From NCBI GenBank assembly GCA_003612485.1, contig RAZA01000014.1:50649-114648 (forward strand): a DNA stretch of 64,000 nt, in the 5' to 3' direction. Below are positions 41,940 to 51,114 of this stretch, piece by piece (position 1 is the stretch's first letter; each line of letters opens with the position of its first letter). The notes under the pieces were generated by a model. That model was not told where the DNA came from, searched no databases, and saw only the letters and a list, made by a program, of their open reading frames with translations. Made by a program: the position numbers and the translations under genes. Source of the stretch: a bacterium D16-50. Lineage in GTDB: Bacteria; Bacillota; Clostridia; Lachnospirales; Lachnospiraceae.

Positions 41940-42399
41940 AGGCGCTGCCATCATATGCCTATTGCTGCCTCTTACGGCCTGCAGATTTCGCTATATGAAT
42001 CCGGAGGACGTGTCCGGCTTTCTGGAAAATCTATCCGGAATTGTGGGTTCCTTTCAGATCACCTCCGACCATGATCTGATCGGGGAGAGGGGCTGCGGAG
42101 AGGACGCCTATACCGGGCGGTATTGGGCGGAATGCGAAGGAAATACCGGAAAGGACGTGATCTTCGGCGGTGCGTCGCTGGAGGGACGCAAGCTCTATGT
42201 CTCCGGCTATGTGAATGCCCGTTCTGGCAAGGCGGTGATAAGAATCCGTATGAACGGCGATGTGACGGAGCTGGAACCCGATGAGGACGGGTATTTCAGT
42301 ACGGAACTGAAGCTGGATTCCGGCGGAAATTACATTATGGTCAGGTATGAGAATTATATAGGTACGGTGGAGCTGACCTCAAAGGTGAAGGCACCATGA
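41923..42399 (+). CDS. Lipoprotein of unknown function
   Basis: This 158-residue protein has a signal peptide with lipobox LTAC (mature Cys at residue 20), then a beta-rich domain ending NYIGTVELTSKVKAP. An AGGAGGGC site precedes it. It is the last gene after the Bce-like transporter and ends before a terminator. A role as an extracellular accessory factor is inference; no family was recognised. Confidence 0.7.
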   Translation: MKKVIRGAAIICLLLPLTACRFRYMNPEDVSGFLENLSGIVGSFQITSDHDLIGERGCGEDAYTGRYWAECEGNTGKDVIFGGASLEGRKLYVSGYVNARSGKAVIRIRMNGDVTELEPDEDGYFSTELKLDSGGNYIMVRYENYIGTVELTSKVKAP

Positions 42400-42418
42400 G
42401 GATATGCACATTGAGAGG

Positions 42419-42455
42419 ACACCTGAAAGGCGGAATGCTTTTCAGGTGTTGTTTT
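42419..42455 (+). terminator. Terminator of the Bce-like operon
   Basis: ACACCTGAAA (42419-42428) pairs with TTTCAGGTGT (42440-42449), followed by TGTTTT. Confidence 0.75.
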
Positions 42456-42477
42456 GGGGCGTTTTTTGTGCTACTAT
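42449..42477 (+). promoter_or_regulatory. Candidate promoter of the GH27-sulfatase genes
   Basis: TTGTTT (42449-42454) and TACTAT (42472-42477) are 17 bases apart. Confidence 0.5.
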
Positions 42478-42591
42478 CGAAATAGAGGCAAAAGGCCGGC
42501 GGCAGGGGAAGCCTCAGGCTTCGGGAGCATCGTGTGCCGGTGCAGGGATCCGGCGGTATAGAGCCGGGTGCGGAGAACGAGGAGGAACGAT

Positions 42592-43989
42592 ATGAAATAT
42601 CACATGAACAAGGCCCCCATGGGCTGGAACAGCTACGACTATTATGACACTACTGTCAATGAGGCTCAGGTAAAGGCCAATGCGGACTTTATGGCAGAGC
42701 ATATGAAGGACGCCGGATGGGAGTACGTTGTGGTGGACATCCAATGGTATGCAAAGGATGCGGGCACCATGCGGGACAGATATCAGTACATTCCGTTCGG
42801 GGAGCAGGAGATGGACGAGTACGGAAGGCTTCTTCCGGACGTAAACCGCTTTCCCTCCTCCGCAGGAGGCAGAGGCTTCGGTCCTCTGGCGGAATATGTG
42901 CATGGTCTGGGGCTGAAGTTCGGGATCCATATCATGCGGGGGATCCCCAGAATGGCCGCCCATAAGCACCTTCCCATACTGGGGAGCGACGCCACGGCCA
43001 ATGAGGCGGCGGATCCTTCTTCTATATGCGGCTGGAACCCTGACATGTATGGGGTGCGAAAGGAGGAAGCTGGGCAGGCGTATTATGATTCCGTCATTGG
43101 ATTATATGCCCAGTGGGGAGTTGACTATATCAAATGCGATGACATATGCAATACCAATATATATCCCCGCAATCCTTATTCTGCGGCCCATGAGGTGGAG
43201 ATGCTGCAGCATGCCATAGAGAAGACCGGTCGGCAAATAGTGCTTTCCCTTTCCCCGGGGCCTGCGCTCATAGAAAAGGCATGGCATTATGAAAAGTATG
43301 CCAATATGTGGCGGATCACCGACGACTTCTGGGATCGCTGGGATCTGCTGCGGAATATGTTCGATAGGTGCGAGCTGTGGCAGACACATGTGGCGCAGGG
43401 ATCCTATCCGGACTGCGACATGCTGCCTCTGGGAAAGCTGGGGAAAGGCTTTGGAAACGGTGAAAGGGACACTCATTTCACCAGAGACGAACAGATGACA
43501 ATGATGACCTTGTGGTGCATATTCGGCTCCCCGCTGATGGTGGGGGCGGAACTGACTATGCTGGATGACTGGACGCTCTGGCTTCTGACCAGAAAGGAGA
43601 TCTTGAAGCTGGTCTCCAACGACTATGTGGGGAGACAGGTGGAGAAGAATGGACGATATGCTGTCTGGAGCTGCCTGAACGAGAAAACGGGAGAGAGCTA
43701 TCTGGCGTTCTTTAATTTTCTGGAGACGGAACAAGAGATATGCTGTCCTCTTGGGGAAGTGGAGCAGCTGGCGGGAAGCATATGGGGGCAGGACAGCGGA
43801 CAAGCTGGGGAGAAACAGACAGAAGGATATCAGGCACAAGGGATGCAGGCGCAGGACAGACAAAGGCAGGATAAGCTGCCTGAAGGAAAGGTTCAAGAGC
43901 TGTGGACCGGAACGGAGACGGCGATTTCGGACGGCATTCTGCGGGAGAAGGTGCCCGGCCATGGGGTAAGAATGTTTGCGCTTAGGTAG
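42592..43989 (+). CDS. GH27 alpha-galactosidase-like enzyme
   Basis: This 465-residue glycosidase starts MKYHMNKAPMGWNSYDYYDT, the GH27 start. It has the nucleophile Asp in VDYIKCDDICN and the acid/base Asp in WRITDDFWDRWD. It lacks a signal peptide, so it acts on sugars already taken up. Near the C-terminus, residues about 395-440 are a Gln/Gly/Lys-rich run that looks inserted. The ATG at 42592 has GAGGAGGA upstream. It is followed 13 bases later by a sulfatase, suggesting use of a sulfated galactose-containing glycan such as mucin fragments. Confidence 0.85.
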   Translation: MKYHMNKAPMGWNSYDYYDTTVNEAQVKANADFMAEHMKDAGWEYVVVDIQWYAKDAGTMRDRYQYIPFGEQEMDEYGRLLPDVNRFPSSAGGRGFGPLAEYVHGLGLKFGIHIMRGIPRMAAHKHLPILGSDATANEAADPSSICGWNPDMYGVRKEEAGQAYYDSVIGLYAQWGVDYIKCDDICNTNIYPRNPYSAAHEVEMLQHAIEKTGRQIVLSLSPGPALIEKAWHYEKYANMWRITDDFWDRWDLLRNMFDRCELWQTHVAQGSYPDCDMLPLGKLGKGFGNGERDTHFTRDEQMTMMTLWCIFGSPLMVGAELTMLDDWTLWLLTRKEILKLVSNDYVGRQVEKNGRYAVWSCLNEKTGESYLAFFNFLETEQEICCPLGEVEQLAGSIWGQDSGQAGEKQTEGYQAQGMQAQDRQRQDKLPEGKVQELWTGTETAISDGILREKVPGHGVRMFALR

Positions 43990-44002
43990 ATAAGGAGAGC
44001 AA

Positions 44003-45481
44003 ATGAAAAATCCCAACATTCTATTTGTGATGGCCGACGACATGGGCTATTGGTCCATGGGCTGTGCGGGAAATAAGGAGGTTCAAACGCCGAATCTGGA
44101 TCGGCTGGCCGAAGAGGGGATGTACTTTCCGGAGTATTTTTGCACCTCCCCCGTCTGCTCTCCCGCCAGAGCTTCCGTGCTGTGCGGCAAAATGCCTTCC
44201 GGCCACGGTGTTCTTGACTGGATTTCAAAGGGGCACATCAATTACGAGGATGTGGCATCTGATCTGCGCAAGGCGCATCAGGATCCCCGCGCGCCTTGGG
44301 AATATGCATGGTCCAAGCAGCAGCTGGAGGGCGATGAGGCCATCCGCTATATGGAAGGGCTTCGGACGTATACGGATATACTGGCGGAGCACGGATATAT
44401 CTGCGGTTTGGCCGGGAAATGGCATCTGGGGGATGCGGGCTGTCCCCAGCACGGGTTTAGTTACTGGGAACCTTTGGCCATGGGAGGGGACAACTACTTC
44501 TATCCGGTGGTGCTTCGGGACGGGAAGTTCGATATGCTGCGCCATACCTACATTACAAATTATATTACGGACAAAGCTCTGAATTTCCTTCGGAATAGGG
44601 ATACCGAAAAACCCTTCTACCTGAGCGTTCACTATACGGCGCCTCATTCTCCTTGGGAGCGCAATCAGCATCCGGAGGAATTTTATGATCTGTATGAGGA
44701 CTGTCCGTTTGCCGAGACGCCCAACGTGCCGCCTCATAAGTGGGGCCATGCCTACTCTCAGGAGGAACGAAGAAAAAGGCTTCAGGGCTATTATGCTGCA
44801 GTCACGGCCATGGACAGCGATATTGGGAAGCTGGTGGGATATCTGAAGAAGGAGGGGCTATGGGATGACACTATAGTCATTTTCACAGCCGACAACGGCA
44901 TGAGCATGGGGCACCACGGAATCTTCGGAAAGGGCAACGGCACCTTTCCCTTGAACATGTATGACACGGCTGTCAGGGTGCCCATGATCGTGACCTATCC
45001 GAGAGGAATCCGGGGCGGATGCGTGGCAAAGGGGCTTTACAGCCATTATGATTTGATGCCTACCATCGCGGGGCTTATGGGGGAGGCGCCGGAGGAAGGG
45101 TGCCCCGGCCGAAGCTTTCAGGAGATCTTTCAAGGGGAGGTGCCGGACGGGAGGGATGCCGTGGTAGTTTATGACGAGTATGGTCCGGCCCGGATGATCC
45201 GCACGGAGGAATACAAATATATTCACCGCTATCCCTACGGGGAGAACGAGTTCTACGATCTGAAGGCAGATCCCGGAGAGGAGTCCAACCTTGCTCTGTC
45301 CAAGGATCCGGCGGTGCTAAAGACAATCGCAGCGCTGAGGAGCCGCATGGAGCAGTGGTTCGTGCAGTATTCCGACCCGGACAAGGACGGGACGAAGCAG
45401 GCCGTCTGCGGCTTAGGCCAGATCGATCTGGTGGGAAGGGCCGGAGAAGGCAGGGAAGCCTTCGTGGGGCAAGAAGGGTAA
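44003..45481 (+). CDS. Sulfatase (Cys-type)
   Basis: This 492-residue hydrolase of the formylglycine sulfatase family has the metal-binding ADDMG at 11-15 and the activation motif C-S-P-A-R (C52-R56). The Cys must be oxidised to formylglycine by an anaerobic radical SAM maturase, which is not in the window. ADNGMSMGHHG completes the site. There is no signal peptide, so it acts on internalised sulfated sugars or uses another export route. The start has GGAGAGC. It pairs with the GH27 gene. Confidence 0.9.
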   Translation: MKNPNILFVMADDMGYWSMGCAGNKEVQTPNLDRLAEEGMYFPEYFCTSPVCSPARASVLCGKMPSGHGVLDWISKGHINYEDVASDLRKAHQDPRAPWEYAWSKQQLEGDEAIRYMEGLRTYTDILAEHGYICGLAGKWHLGDAGCPQHGFSYWEPLAMGGDNYFYPVVLRDGKFDMLRHTYITNYITDKALNFLRNRDTEKPFYLSVHYTAPHSPWERNQHPEEFYDLYEDCPFAETPNVPPHKWGHAYSQEERRKRLQGYYAAVTAMDSDIGKLVGYLKKEGLWDDTIVIFTADNGMSMGHHGIFGKGNGTFPLNMYDTAVRVPMIVTYPRGIRGGCVAKGLYSHYDLMPTIAGLMGEAPEEGCPGRSFQEIFQGEVPDGRDAVVVYDEYGPARMIRTEEYKYIHRYPYGENEFYDLKADPGEESNLALSKDPAVLKTIAALRSRMEQWFVQYSDPDKDGTKQAVCGLGQIDLVGRAGEGREAFVGQEG

Positions 45482-45585
45482 ATCGGATAGGAAGGGAAGA
45501 GATAGATAGAAGCGCGAAGGGATAGAAGCGGGGAGAGATAGATGAGGGAAAGGATAGGAGCGGCAAGGGATAGAAGCCCAAGGGC
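45482..45585 (+). repeat. Purine-rich degenerate repeat after the sulfatase gene
   Basis: Units such as GATAGAAGCG and GGGATAGAAGC recur several times between the convergent sulfatase and membrane protein genes. Their composition is like that of the in-frame inserts elsewhere in the window. Confidence 0.55.
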
Positions 45586-47151
45586 TTAGGGCGCGGGCGG
45601 ATCATATAGGCGATACACCCGCATATGCTCCGTCTGCGCGATCAGCGTCTTGTTCGCATCCTCCAGCGCCTTGTCAACGACTCCGCCCGGAAGTGCGGCG
45701 ATGTATCTTGACTGCAGGGACTCCAGATTCCAAACCACATACTGCTGGGTGCAGAAGTTGATTCCGCAGCCCTCCGGCACCATGTACAGCAGTCCCCAGA
45801 GGGCAGGCACGCTTTCCTCCCCTATCATGTCTGAAGCCAACCAAATCACAGTATTATCGTATTTATCGCCGGAGTTTTCCGGCGATATTTCTTTGTCCAG
45901 CTGATCCCTCAGGTCTTTTGCCTCCGCCCCCAGAATTCCGTCGTCATAGGGTACTTGCCAATCGTAGGGCGCCAGCGCCTTGAAGGCAAAAAAGTAGAGG
46001 CACAGCGCCGCCGCACAGAGTTTCAGAAGCATTCTGCGCTCCTCCAGCATGGCGGTGAGGAGCAGGCCCGCCACGATGAAGATCATGAGGTGTTTTGCGC
46101 CCTCACCCATACGGTAAAAAAGGAATAGGGCCAGTATCATTCCTGCGGTTGCGGCAAATTGAAACAAGCAAAGCATCCGCAGATCCTTGTCCCGGTTTTT
46201 GCGAAAGGCCCATATGGATCTGATCAGGAGAAACAGAGCAAGGAGGCCCGTGACGGCATACAGCGCTCCGGAGAACAGTCCGTACTTTACCGCCCGCTTG
46301 AGAAAATAATCGTACAGATAGGAAAATTTGTCGAAAAGAGTCGAAAAGACATAGCTGACTCCGGCCCCCAGACCTTCCGTGCCGAAGACGCCCAGCCACT
46401 CCGTCTCCACGATGGGCTCGATGTAGGGGGAGCAGCATGTTTTCGTGATCCACACATAGCCTGCCGCAGTGCCGCCTATTGCGGCAGCCATGCCCAGACT
46501 GCCCCATATGCGGCTCCGCCGAACCGCAAACCAGATAGGCACGAGGAAAAACAGTCCCAGATAGGGTCTGGACAGCGTGAGGAAAATGACCATGGCAGTA
46601 AGGGCGAAAAGCTTCCAAAGTCTTTTGTCCTTGTCATAACTGAGGCTTAAGGCCACGAACCAGATTCCCAGACACATGAAGAGAGCCTCTGGCATCCCGG
46701 AGAGCATATATCTCGTATAAGGTATGAAGACGCCCAGAAGTCCCAGAACGAAGGCGCTCTGTTTCTTGTCGGGCCTTACCAGCAAACAGAAGGCTCCCAG
46801 AGCGATCATGTTGAATACGATATTGGCGTAGACGGGGGAGGTCAAAGACCAGCCGAACAGCTTTCCCCAGACGGCCCATGGGAGCAGGATCATAGGACTC
46901 CATGCGGCGAAAGGGTATAAGCTCCCATGGGCCTCGTTGAAGCCGAACCACCCTTGAGGCAGTCCATGGCTCACTATGGCCTCCACTTGCTTGAAATACA
47001 TCAATTCATCGTTCCAATAGGAAGCGGGCAGAAATACGTCGGCAGGAATGCGGCCATCCTTGAGACAGTACGCAAAGGCACAGATCAGCGGAAAGAGGCT
47101 GAACAAAAGCGTCTGTAGGATAAGTTTTCTGTGTTTTCTGATAAGATTCAT
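45586..47151 (-). CDS. Large polytopic membrane protein (GT-C-like)
   Basis: This 521-residue protein has about 11-12 hydrophobic helices and an early conserved loop (ASYWNDELMYFKQVEAI) with acidic residues, resembling glycosyltransferases of the GT-C fold that use lipid-linked sugars. The C-terminal about 130 residues are soluble. No exact family was recognised. A promoter lies 60 bases upstream. It is alone on its strand. Confidence 0.6.
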   Translation of the reverse strand: MNLIRKHRKLILQTLLFSLFPLICAFAYCLKDGRIPADVFLPASYWNDELMYFKQVEAIVSHGLPQGWFGFNEAHGSLYPFAAWSPMILLPWAVWGKLFGWSLTSPVYANIVFNMIALGAFCLLVRPDKKQSAFVLGLLGVFIPYTRYMLSGMPEALFMCLGIWFVALSLSYDKDKRLWKLFALTAMVIFLTLSRPYLGLFFLVPIWFAVRRSRIWGSLGMAAAIGGTAAGYVWITKTCCSPYIEPIVETEWLGVFGTEGLGAGVSYVFSTLFDKFSYLYDYFLKRAVKYGLFSGALYAVTGLLALFLLIRSIWAFRKNRDKDLRMLCLFQFAATAGMILALFLFYRMGEGAKHLMIFIVAGLLLTAMLEERRMLLKLCAAALCLYFFAFKALAPYDWQVPYDDGILGAEAKDLRDQLDKEISPENSGDKYDNTVIWLASDMIGEESVPALWGLLYMVPEGCGINFCTQQYVVWNLESLQSRYIAALPGGVVDKALEDANKTLIAQTEHMRVYRLYDPPAP

Positions 47152-47612
47152 CCGGATACCTCCCTGCCTTGCCTCTCAAAGGCGTCTCCCCTTGTTTATC
47201 TATCTCACATTATAAAAGGAACTAATTTCTTTGTCCACCTCTATTTCTTATAGGATACTTTACGGCAGCGGGGATTTTCTGTCAGGGCCGTTGGGGCTTT
47301 GGCAGGATGACATTTTGCCGTTCGGGCGGCAAATCATGCCAATGGGGTAGGCGGCATTGACTTTCCGGAAGGGGTTTGATAGTATAGCAGCCAAATAACA
47401 GTATGTATGAAGTAAAGCTGCAGAGGGGCTTATAGGGCAGCAGAGCTTGCAGGATCGTGGAGAGGCTGCGGGGGAGGGCCGCGCGGCGGAACAGAAGAGG
47501 GCCGGACTGTGCGTGCGTGCCTAAACGGGAGAGGGCCGGACTGTACGTGTGTGGCGGAAGAGAAGCGCGCCGGACTTTATGGCTGCGGTCCGTGGAGGAG
47601 AGGGAAGAGGCG
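47152..47612. other. Divergent gap before the LytTR operon, with tandem repeats
   Basis: It holds a minus-strand promoter TGGACA (47237-47232) and TATAAT (47214-47209), and a plus-strand promoter TTGACT (47357-47362) and TAGTAT (47380-47385), both with 17-base spacers. A 34-base tandem repeat follows (47496-47519 and 47530-47553, both AGAGGGCCGGACTGT-; a third, weaker copy near 47563). Confidence 0.65.
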
Positions 47613-48311
47613 ATGCCGAAGATCGGGATATTGTGTGACCGGGAAGAGGAGAAGAAAACGATCACGGACGCCTGTGAGTTTCTGGCGGCCAGAGAAGGCT
47701 TCGGCTGTTCCCTCTGCCATGTGTGTCAGGGGAGTTTCTGGAGAGACTCGGCATGTGTGATATTGGATTGGGGGAATAGGGAGGCGGCGTTTAGCCATGC
47801 GGAGCAGCTCTGGGACAAGGAGCCGAACATGCCGATCTTATATGTCGCCCACTCTGCAGAGGATGTGCTTGCGGCTCTGAGGCTGCCTTTTTTTCATACG
47901 GTGAGGTCTTTTGATCTGGAGCAGGATCTGAGCGCGGCGTTTCGCAAGCTTGGGAGGCTGAAGTCTCCTTTTGCAGAGAGGCTGTGTTTCACCCGAAACG
48001 GCAGGCCAGTTCTGGTGTCCAGAAAGGAGCTGCTCTATCTGGAGAGCGAGCATCACAACATTCTCCTTCATGTGGGCGCAGAAGTGCTCCCTATATCGGA
48101 GACTCTGGCTCAGTGCGAGGAAAAGCTGAAAGGGATGGGCTTCGTGCGTACATATAGAAGCTTTCTGGTGAATATGTACCATATCCGGTGTCTGGAGAAA
48201 GAGAGCGCCCTGCTGGACAACGGGGAGAGAATCTACGTAAGCCGCCGTAGATATCCGGAGGTGAAGCTCACCTTTGAAAGCTACATCAGACATCTTGATT
48301 TTCTGTCCTAA
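47613..48311 (+). CDS. LytTR-type response regulator
   Basis: This 232-residue protein has a C-terminal LytTR DNA-binding domain (residues about 130-232: LLYLESEHHNILLHVG, FVRTYRSFLVNMYHI, YVSRRRYPEVK). The N-terminal receiver-like region is degenerate: the usual acidic cluster and phospho-Asp are hard to place. It may therefore act without a kinase, and no kinase gene is adjacent. The ATG at 47613 has GAGGGAAGAGG. It is the first gene of a group with an ABC-2 exporter, which it probably controls. Confidence 0.8.
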   Translation: MPKIGILCDREEEKKTITDACEFLAAREGFGCSLCHVCQGSFWRDSACVILDWGNREAAFSHAEQLWDKEPNMPILYVAHSAEDVLAALRLPFFHTVRSFDLEQDLSAAFRKLGRLKSPFAERLCFTRNGRPVLVSRKELLYLESEHHNILLHVGAEVLPISETLAQCEEKLKGMGFVRTYRSFLVNMYHIRCLEKESALLDNGERIYVSRRRYPEVKLTFESYIRHLDFLS

Positions 48312-48393
48312 AGCTGTGGGGTGCAGGGGCGCAGAAAGAGGGAGCAGGATCGATCCGTCCGGGCAATGCGGGAAAGAGAAGGGGGTAGGGGAC

Positions 48394-49374
48394 ATGATAG
48401 CGGTGGAACATTTGAGAAAAGAATTTTCCTATTATAAGAAAGCTACGGGAATCAAGGGCTCTCTGCAAAATGTATTTCATAGGGAGACCCTGACGAAGGA
48501 GGCGGTCAGGGACATATCCTTCTCGGTGGAGAAGGGGGAGATGATAGGATTTCTGGGACCCAACGGGGCTGGGAAAACCACCACCCTGAAGATGCTTTCC
48601 GGCATTCTGTATCCCACGGGAGGAAAAGTGGAGATTGACGGATTCATTCCATGGGAGCGAAAGAATGAATTCAAGCGGCGGATATCCATTGTCATGGGGC
48701 AGAAGAACCAGCTCTGGTGGGATCTGCCTGCCAGCGACAGCTTCTATCTGAACAAATGCATCTTTGGGGTGGACGACGGAACCTACCGGGATGTGGTGAC
48801 GGAGCTGGCGGAACTGCTGGACGTGAGGGAGCTTCTGAATGTGCAGGTCAGGAGATTGTCTTTGGGGGAGAGGATGAAGATGGAGCTGCTGGCGGCGCTG
48901 ATTCATCAGCCGGACATTTTGTTTCTGGATGAGCCTACCATCGGCCTGGATATTTTGTCCCAGAAAAAGATCCGGGAATTCCTCAGGATATACAATCAGC
49001 AGCGAAAGACCACAGTCATCATCACCAGCCATTATATGGCCGACATCGAGGCGCTGTGCCGGCGCGCGGTGATCATCAATCAGGGACAGCTGGTGTATGA
49101 CGGACAGTTAGGAGACATCAACCGTGTTCTGGGAGAACGGAAGCTGCTTTCCGTAAAGACCTCCGGGGAGGTGAACGAAAAGCAGTGGGAAAATTTCGGA
49201 AGGGTCAGGGAGATCAGCGCCGCAGGAGCGGTTCTGGAGGTTCCGCAGGAGAAGGTGAAGGCGGTGCTGGGAGCGATTCTTTCCGGGCTGCCGGTGGAGG
49301 ATTTCACGGTGACGGAGATCCCTATTGAGGAGAGCATCGCGCGCTTCTACCAGAAGGAGGTGGCGACGATATGA
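48394..49374 (+). CDS. ABC-2 type exporter ATPase
   Basis: This 326-residue ATPase has GPNGAGKTTTLKMLSG (Walker A), LSLGERMKMELLAAL (signature with LSLGE in place of LSGGQ), LFLDEPTIGLD and a C-terminal domain typical of antibiotic or polysaccharide exporters. An N-terminal stretch (YYKKATGIKGSLQNVF) is the kind seen in ABC exporters of this subtype. The ATG at 48394 has AGGGGGTAGGGG. The stop overlaps the next gene. Confidence 0.88.
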   Translation: MIAVEHLRKEFSYYKKATGIKGSLQNVFHRETLTKEAVRDISFSVEKGEMIGFLGPNGAGKTTTLKMLSGILYPTGGKVEIDGFIPWERKNEFKRRISIVMGQKNQLWWDLPASDSFYLNKCIFGVDDGTYRDVVTELAELLDVRELLNVQVRRLSLGERMKMELLAALIHQPDILFLDEPTIGLDILSQKKIREFLRIYNQQRKTTVIITSHYMADIEALCRRAVIINQGQLVYDGQLGDINRVLGERKLLSVKTSGEVNEKQWENFGRVREISAAGAVLEVPQEKVKAVLGAILSGLPVEDFTVTEIPIEESIARFYQKEVATI

Positions 49375-50168
49375 GCAGTTATCGCTGTGTATTCCTGATG
49401 GGGGTGGAGCAGGCGCTGGAATATAGGGTCAGTTTTTTCCTAAGCATGTTAAGTGCCGTTTTCCCCATCATCATCCAGACTGCCATGTGGAATTATCTGT
49501 ATGCGCATTCCGATGCAGCGGGGGTTTTTGGATATGAGCAGGGGCAGATCCTTCTATATACGCTCCTTGCCACCATCGTCTCCCAGCTGGTGGGGGCGGG
49601 CTTTGAGGGCGAGATGAACAGGGACGTCAAAATGGGAGGGCTGAACAAGTACCTGATCCGTCCCGTGGACTATAAATGGTATCAGTTTTTTCGCTTTTTG
49701 GGGCAGAAAATCCCCCGGCTTATGGTGGCTGTGCCAGTGATGGCGGTTATCGTGGGGGTGGCCTTCTGGCAGGGACTGCCGCTTTCCGCCGGCAGAGTGC
49801 TGGGGTTTCTTGGCAGCCTCATTCTGGGGATGGCGCTGAACTTTTCCATCTTTTACTGTTTAGGCTTGTTGGGCTTTTGGCTCACCGATGCGGATAAGCT
49901 GTTCGGGACGGTGGGGATCGTGCTGATGGTGGCCAGCGGAGGCGTGTTTCCGCTGGACATTTTCGGGGGGCTGGTGGAGACGGTGGTGAATATTCTGCCC
50001 TTCGGATATACCACCCAGTTTCCGGTGAACATCATCAACGGACGCTTCGGCTGGGAGCGGATCGGCATGGGTTTCGGATTCCAGCTGGGATGGATTCTGG
50101 TGTTTGCCTGCTTGGGCAGGCATATGTGGAGACAGGGAATCAAGCGCTATGCGGCCGTGGGGGGATGA
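49371..50168 (+). CDS. ABC-2 type permease, first subunit
   Basis: This 265-residue protein has about six hydrophobic helices and the DUF990-like pattern (LIRPVDYKWYQFFR in a cytoplasmic loop). It overlaps the ATPase gene by 4 bases and pairs with the next permease. Substrate is unknown. Confidence 0.82.
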   Translation: MSSYRCVFLMGVEQALEYRVSFFLSMLSAVFPIIIQTAMWNYLYAHSDAAGVFGYEQGQILLYTLLATIVSQLVGAGFEGEMNRDVKMGGLNKYLIRPVDYKWYQFFRFLGQKIPRLMVAVPVMAVIVGVAFWQGLPLSAGRVLGFLGSLILGMALNFSIFYCLGLLGFWLTDADKLFGTVGIVLMVASGGVFPLDIFGGLVETVVNILPFGYTTQFPVNIINGRFGWERIGMGFGFQLGWILVFACLGRHMWRQGIKRYAAVGG

Positions 50169-50210
50169 GGCAGACCGGCTGCGGCATGTGCTTTTTGATA
50201 GGAGGCCAAA

Positions 50211-51008
50211 GTGAGAGGATTGGGATATTATTGCAGGCTCATGGGAGTCTTTGTGAAATATTCGCTGATGTCTGCATTGGAGTACCGCGCCAATTTCATC
50301 GCCGGGATGACAGTGGAGATGGGATGGATGATCATTAAGCTGCTCTATGTGGCAATCATCTACAAGGCAGGAACCAGCATAGGGATTCTGACTCCGGATC
50401 ATATATTGCTGTTTGTGGGCACCTATATTTTTATGACGGGGATATTTATGCTGTACTTCGGAAATTTCAACGCCCTTCCGGGGATGATACAGCAGGGGGA
50501 GCTGGACCTATATATCGTGAAGCCGGTCTCCCTGCAGTTTCTGGTGACTATGAGAAGGCTGGAATTCGCCTATATGCTGCCCAATCTGGTGGCGGGCACC
50601 GTTATGATCGTCACCGGCTGGAGGCTGGCTGGGCTGCCGGCGGACCCATTTTTTGTGGCAGGGTTTCTATTCTTCCTTGTGTGCGGCTGCCTGTTGAGCT
50701 ACAGTCTCTTTCTGCTGCCCTATCTTCTGGCCTTTTGGATCGTTTCTCTGGGAGGCATTGTGGACATCGCCAATGCGATGTGGGACTTCAACAACATGCC
50801 GTCCATGATCTACGGGAAGTGGGGGAGGCGGATCGGCACATATGTGCTACCGATTTTCGTGATAACGAATTTTCCGGGACTGTTCCTTATGGGAGAACTG
50901 GGCTTAGGAGCCTGCCTCTGGGGGGCAGGGGCTCCGGTCTTGTTCTTTATAATCTCCCGGCGGCTATGGAAGATGGCGCTGAAAAAGTACAGCAGCGCAA
51001 GCTCCTGA
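50211..51008 (+). CDS. ABC-2 type permease, second subunit
   Basis: This 265-residue permease has about six helices and the loop LDLYIVKPVSLQFLVTMRR, parallel to the loop in its partner. Both permeases have the same length and are probably paralogues forming a heterodimer. The start is GTG at 50211 with AGGAGGCC upstream. Confidence 0.82.
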   Translation: MRGLGYYCRLMGVFVKYSLMSALEYRANFIAGMTVEMGWMIIKLLYVAIIYKAGTSIGILTPDHILLFVGTYIFMTGIFMLYFGNFNALPGMIQQGELDLYIVKPVSLQFLVTMRRLEFAYMLPNLVAGTVMIVTGWRLAGLPADPFFVAGFLFFLVCGCLLSYSLFLLPYLLAFWIVSLGGIVDIANAMWDFNNMPSMIYGKWGRRIGTYVLPIFVITNFPGLFLMGELGLGACLWGAGAPVLFFIISRRLWKMALKKYSSASS

Positions 51009-51114
51009 GAAAACGGCAGGAGGCATACAGACAAGGGGTTTAGCGATCATTGACAAGGCGGCAGGTATGCACTAAAATAAAAAAACAAAAAGTGAGAATT
51101 ACAAAGGAGAAAAA

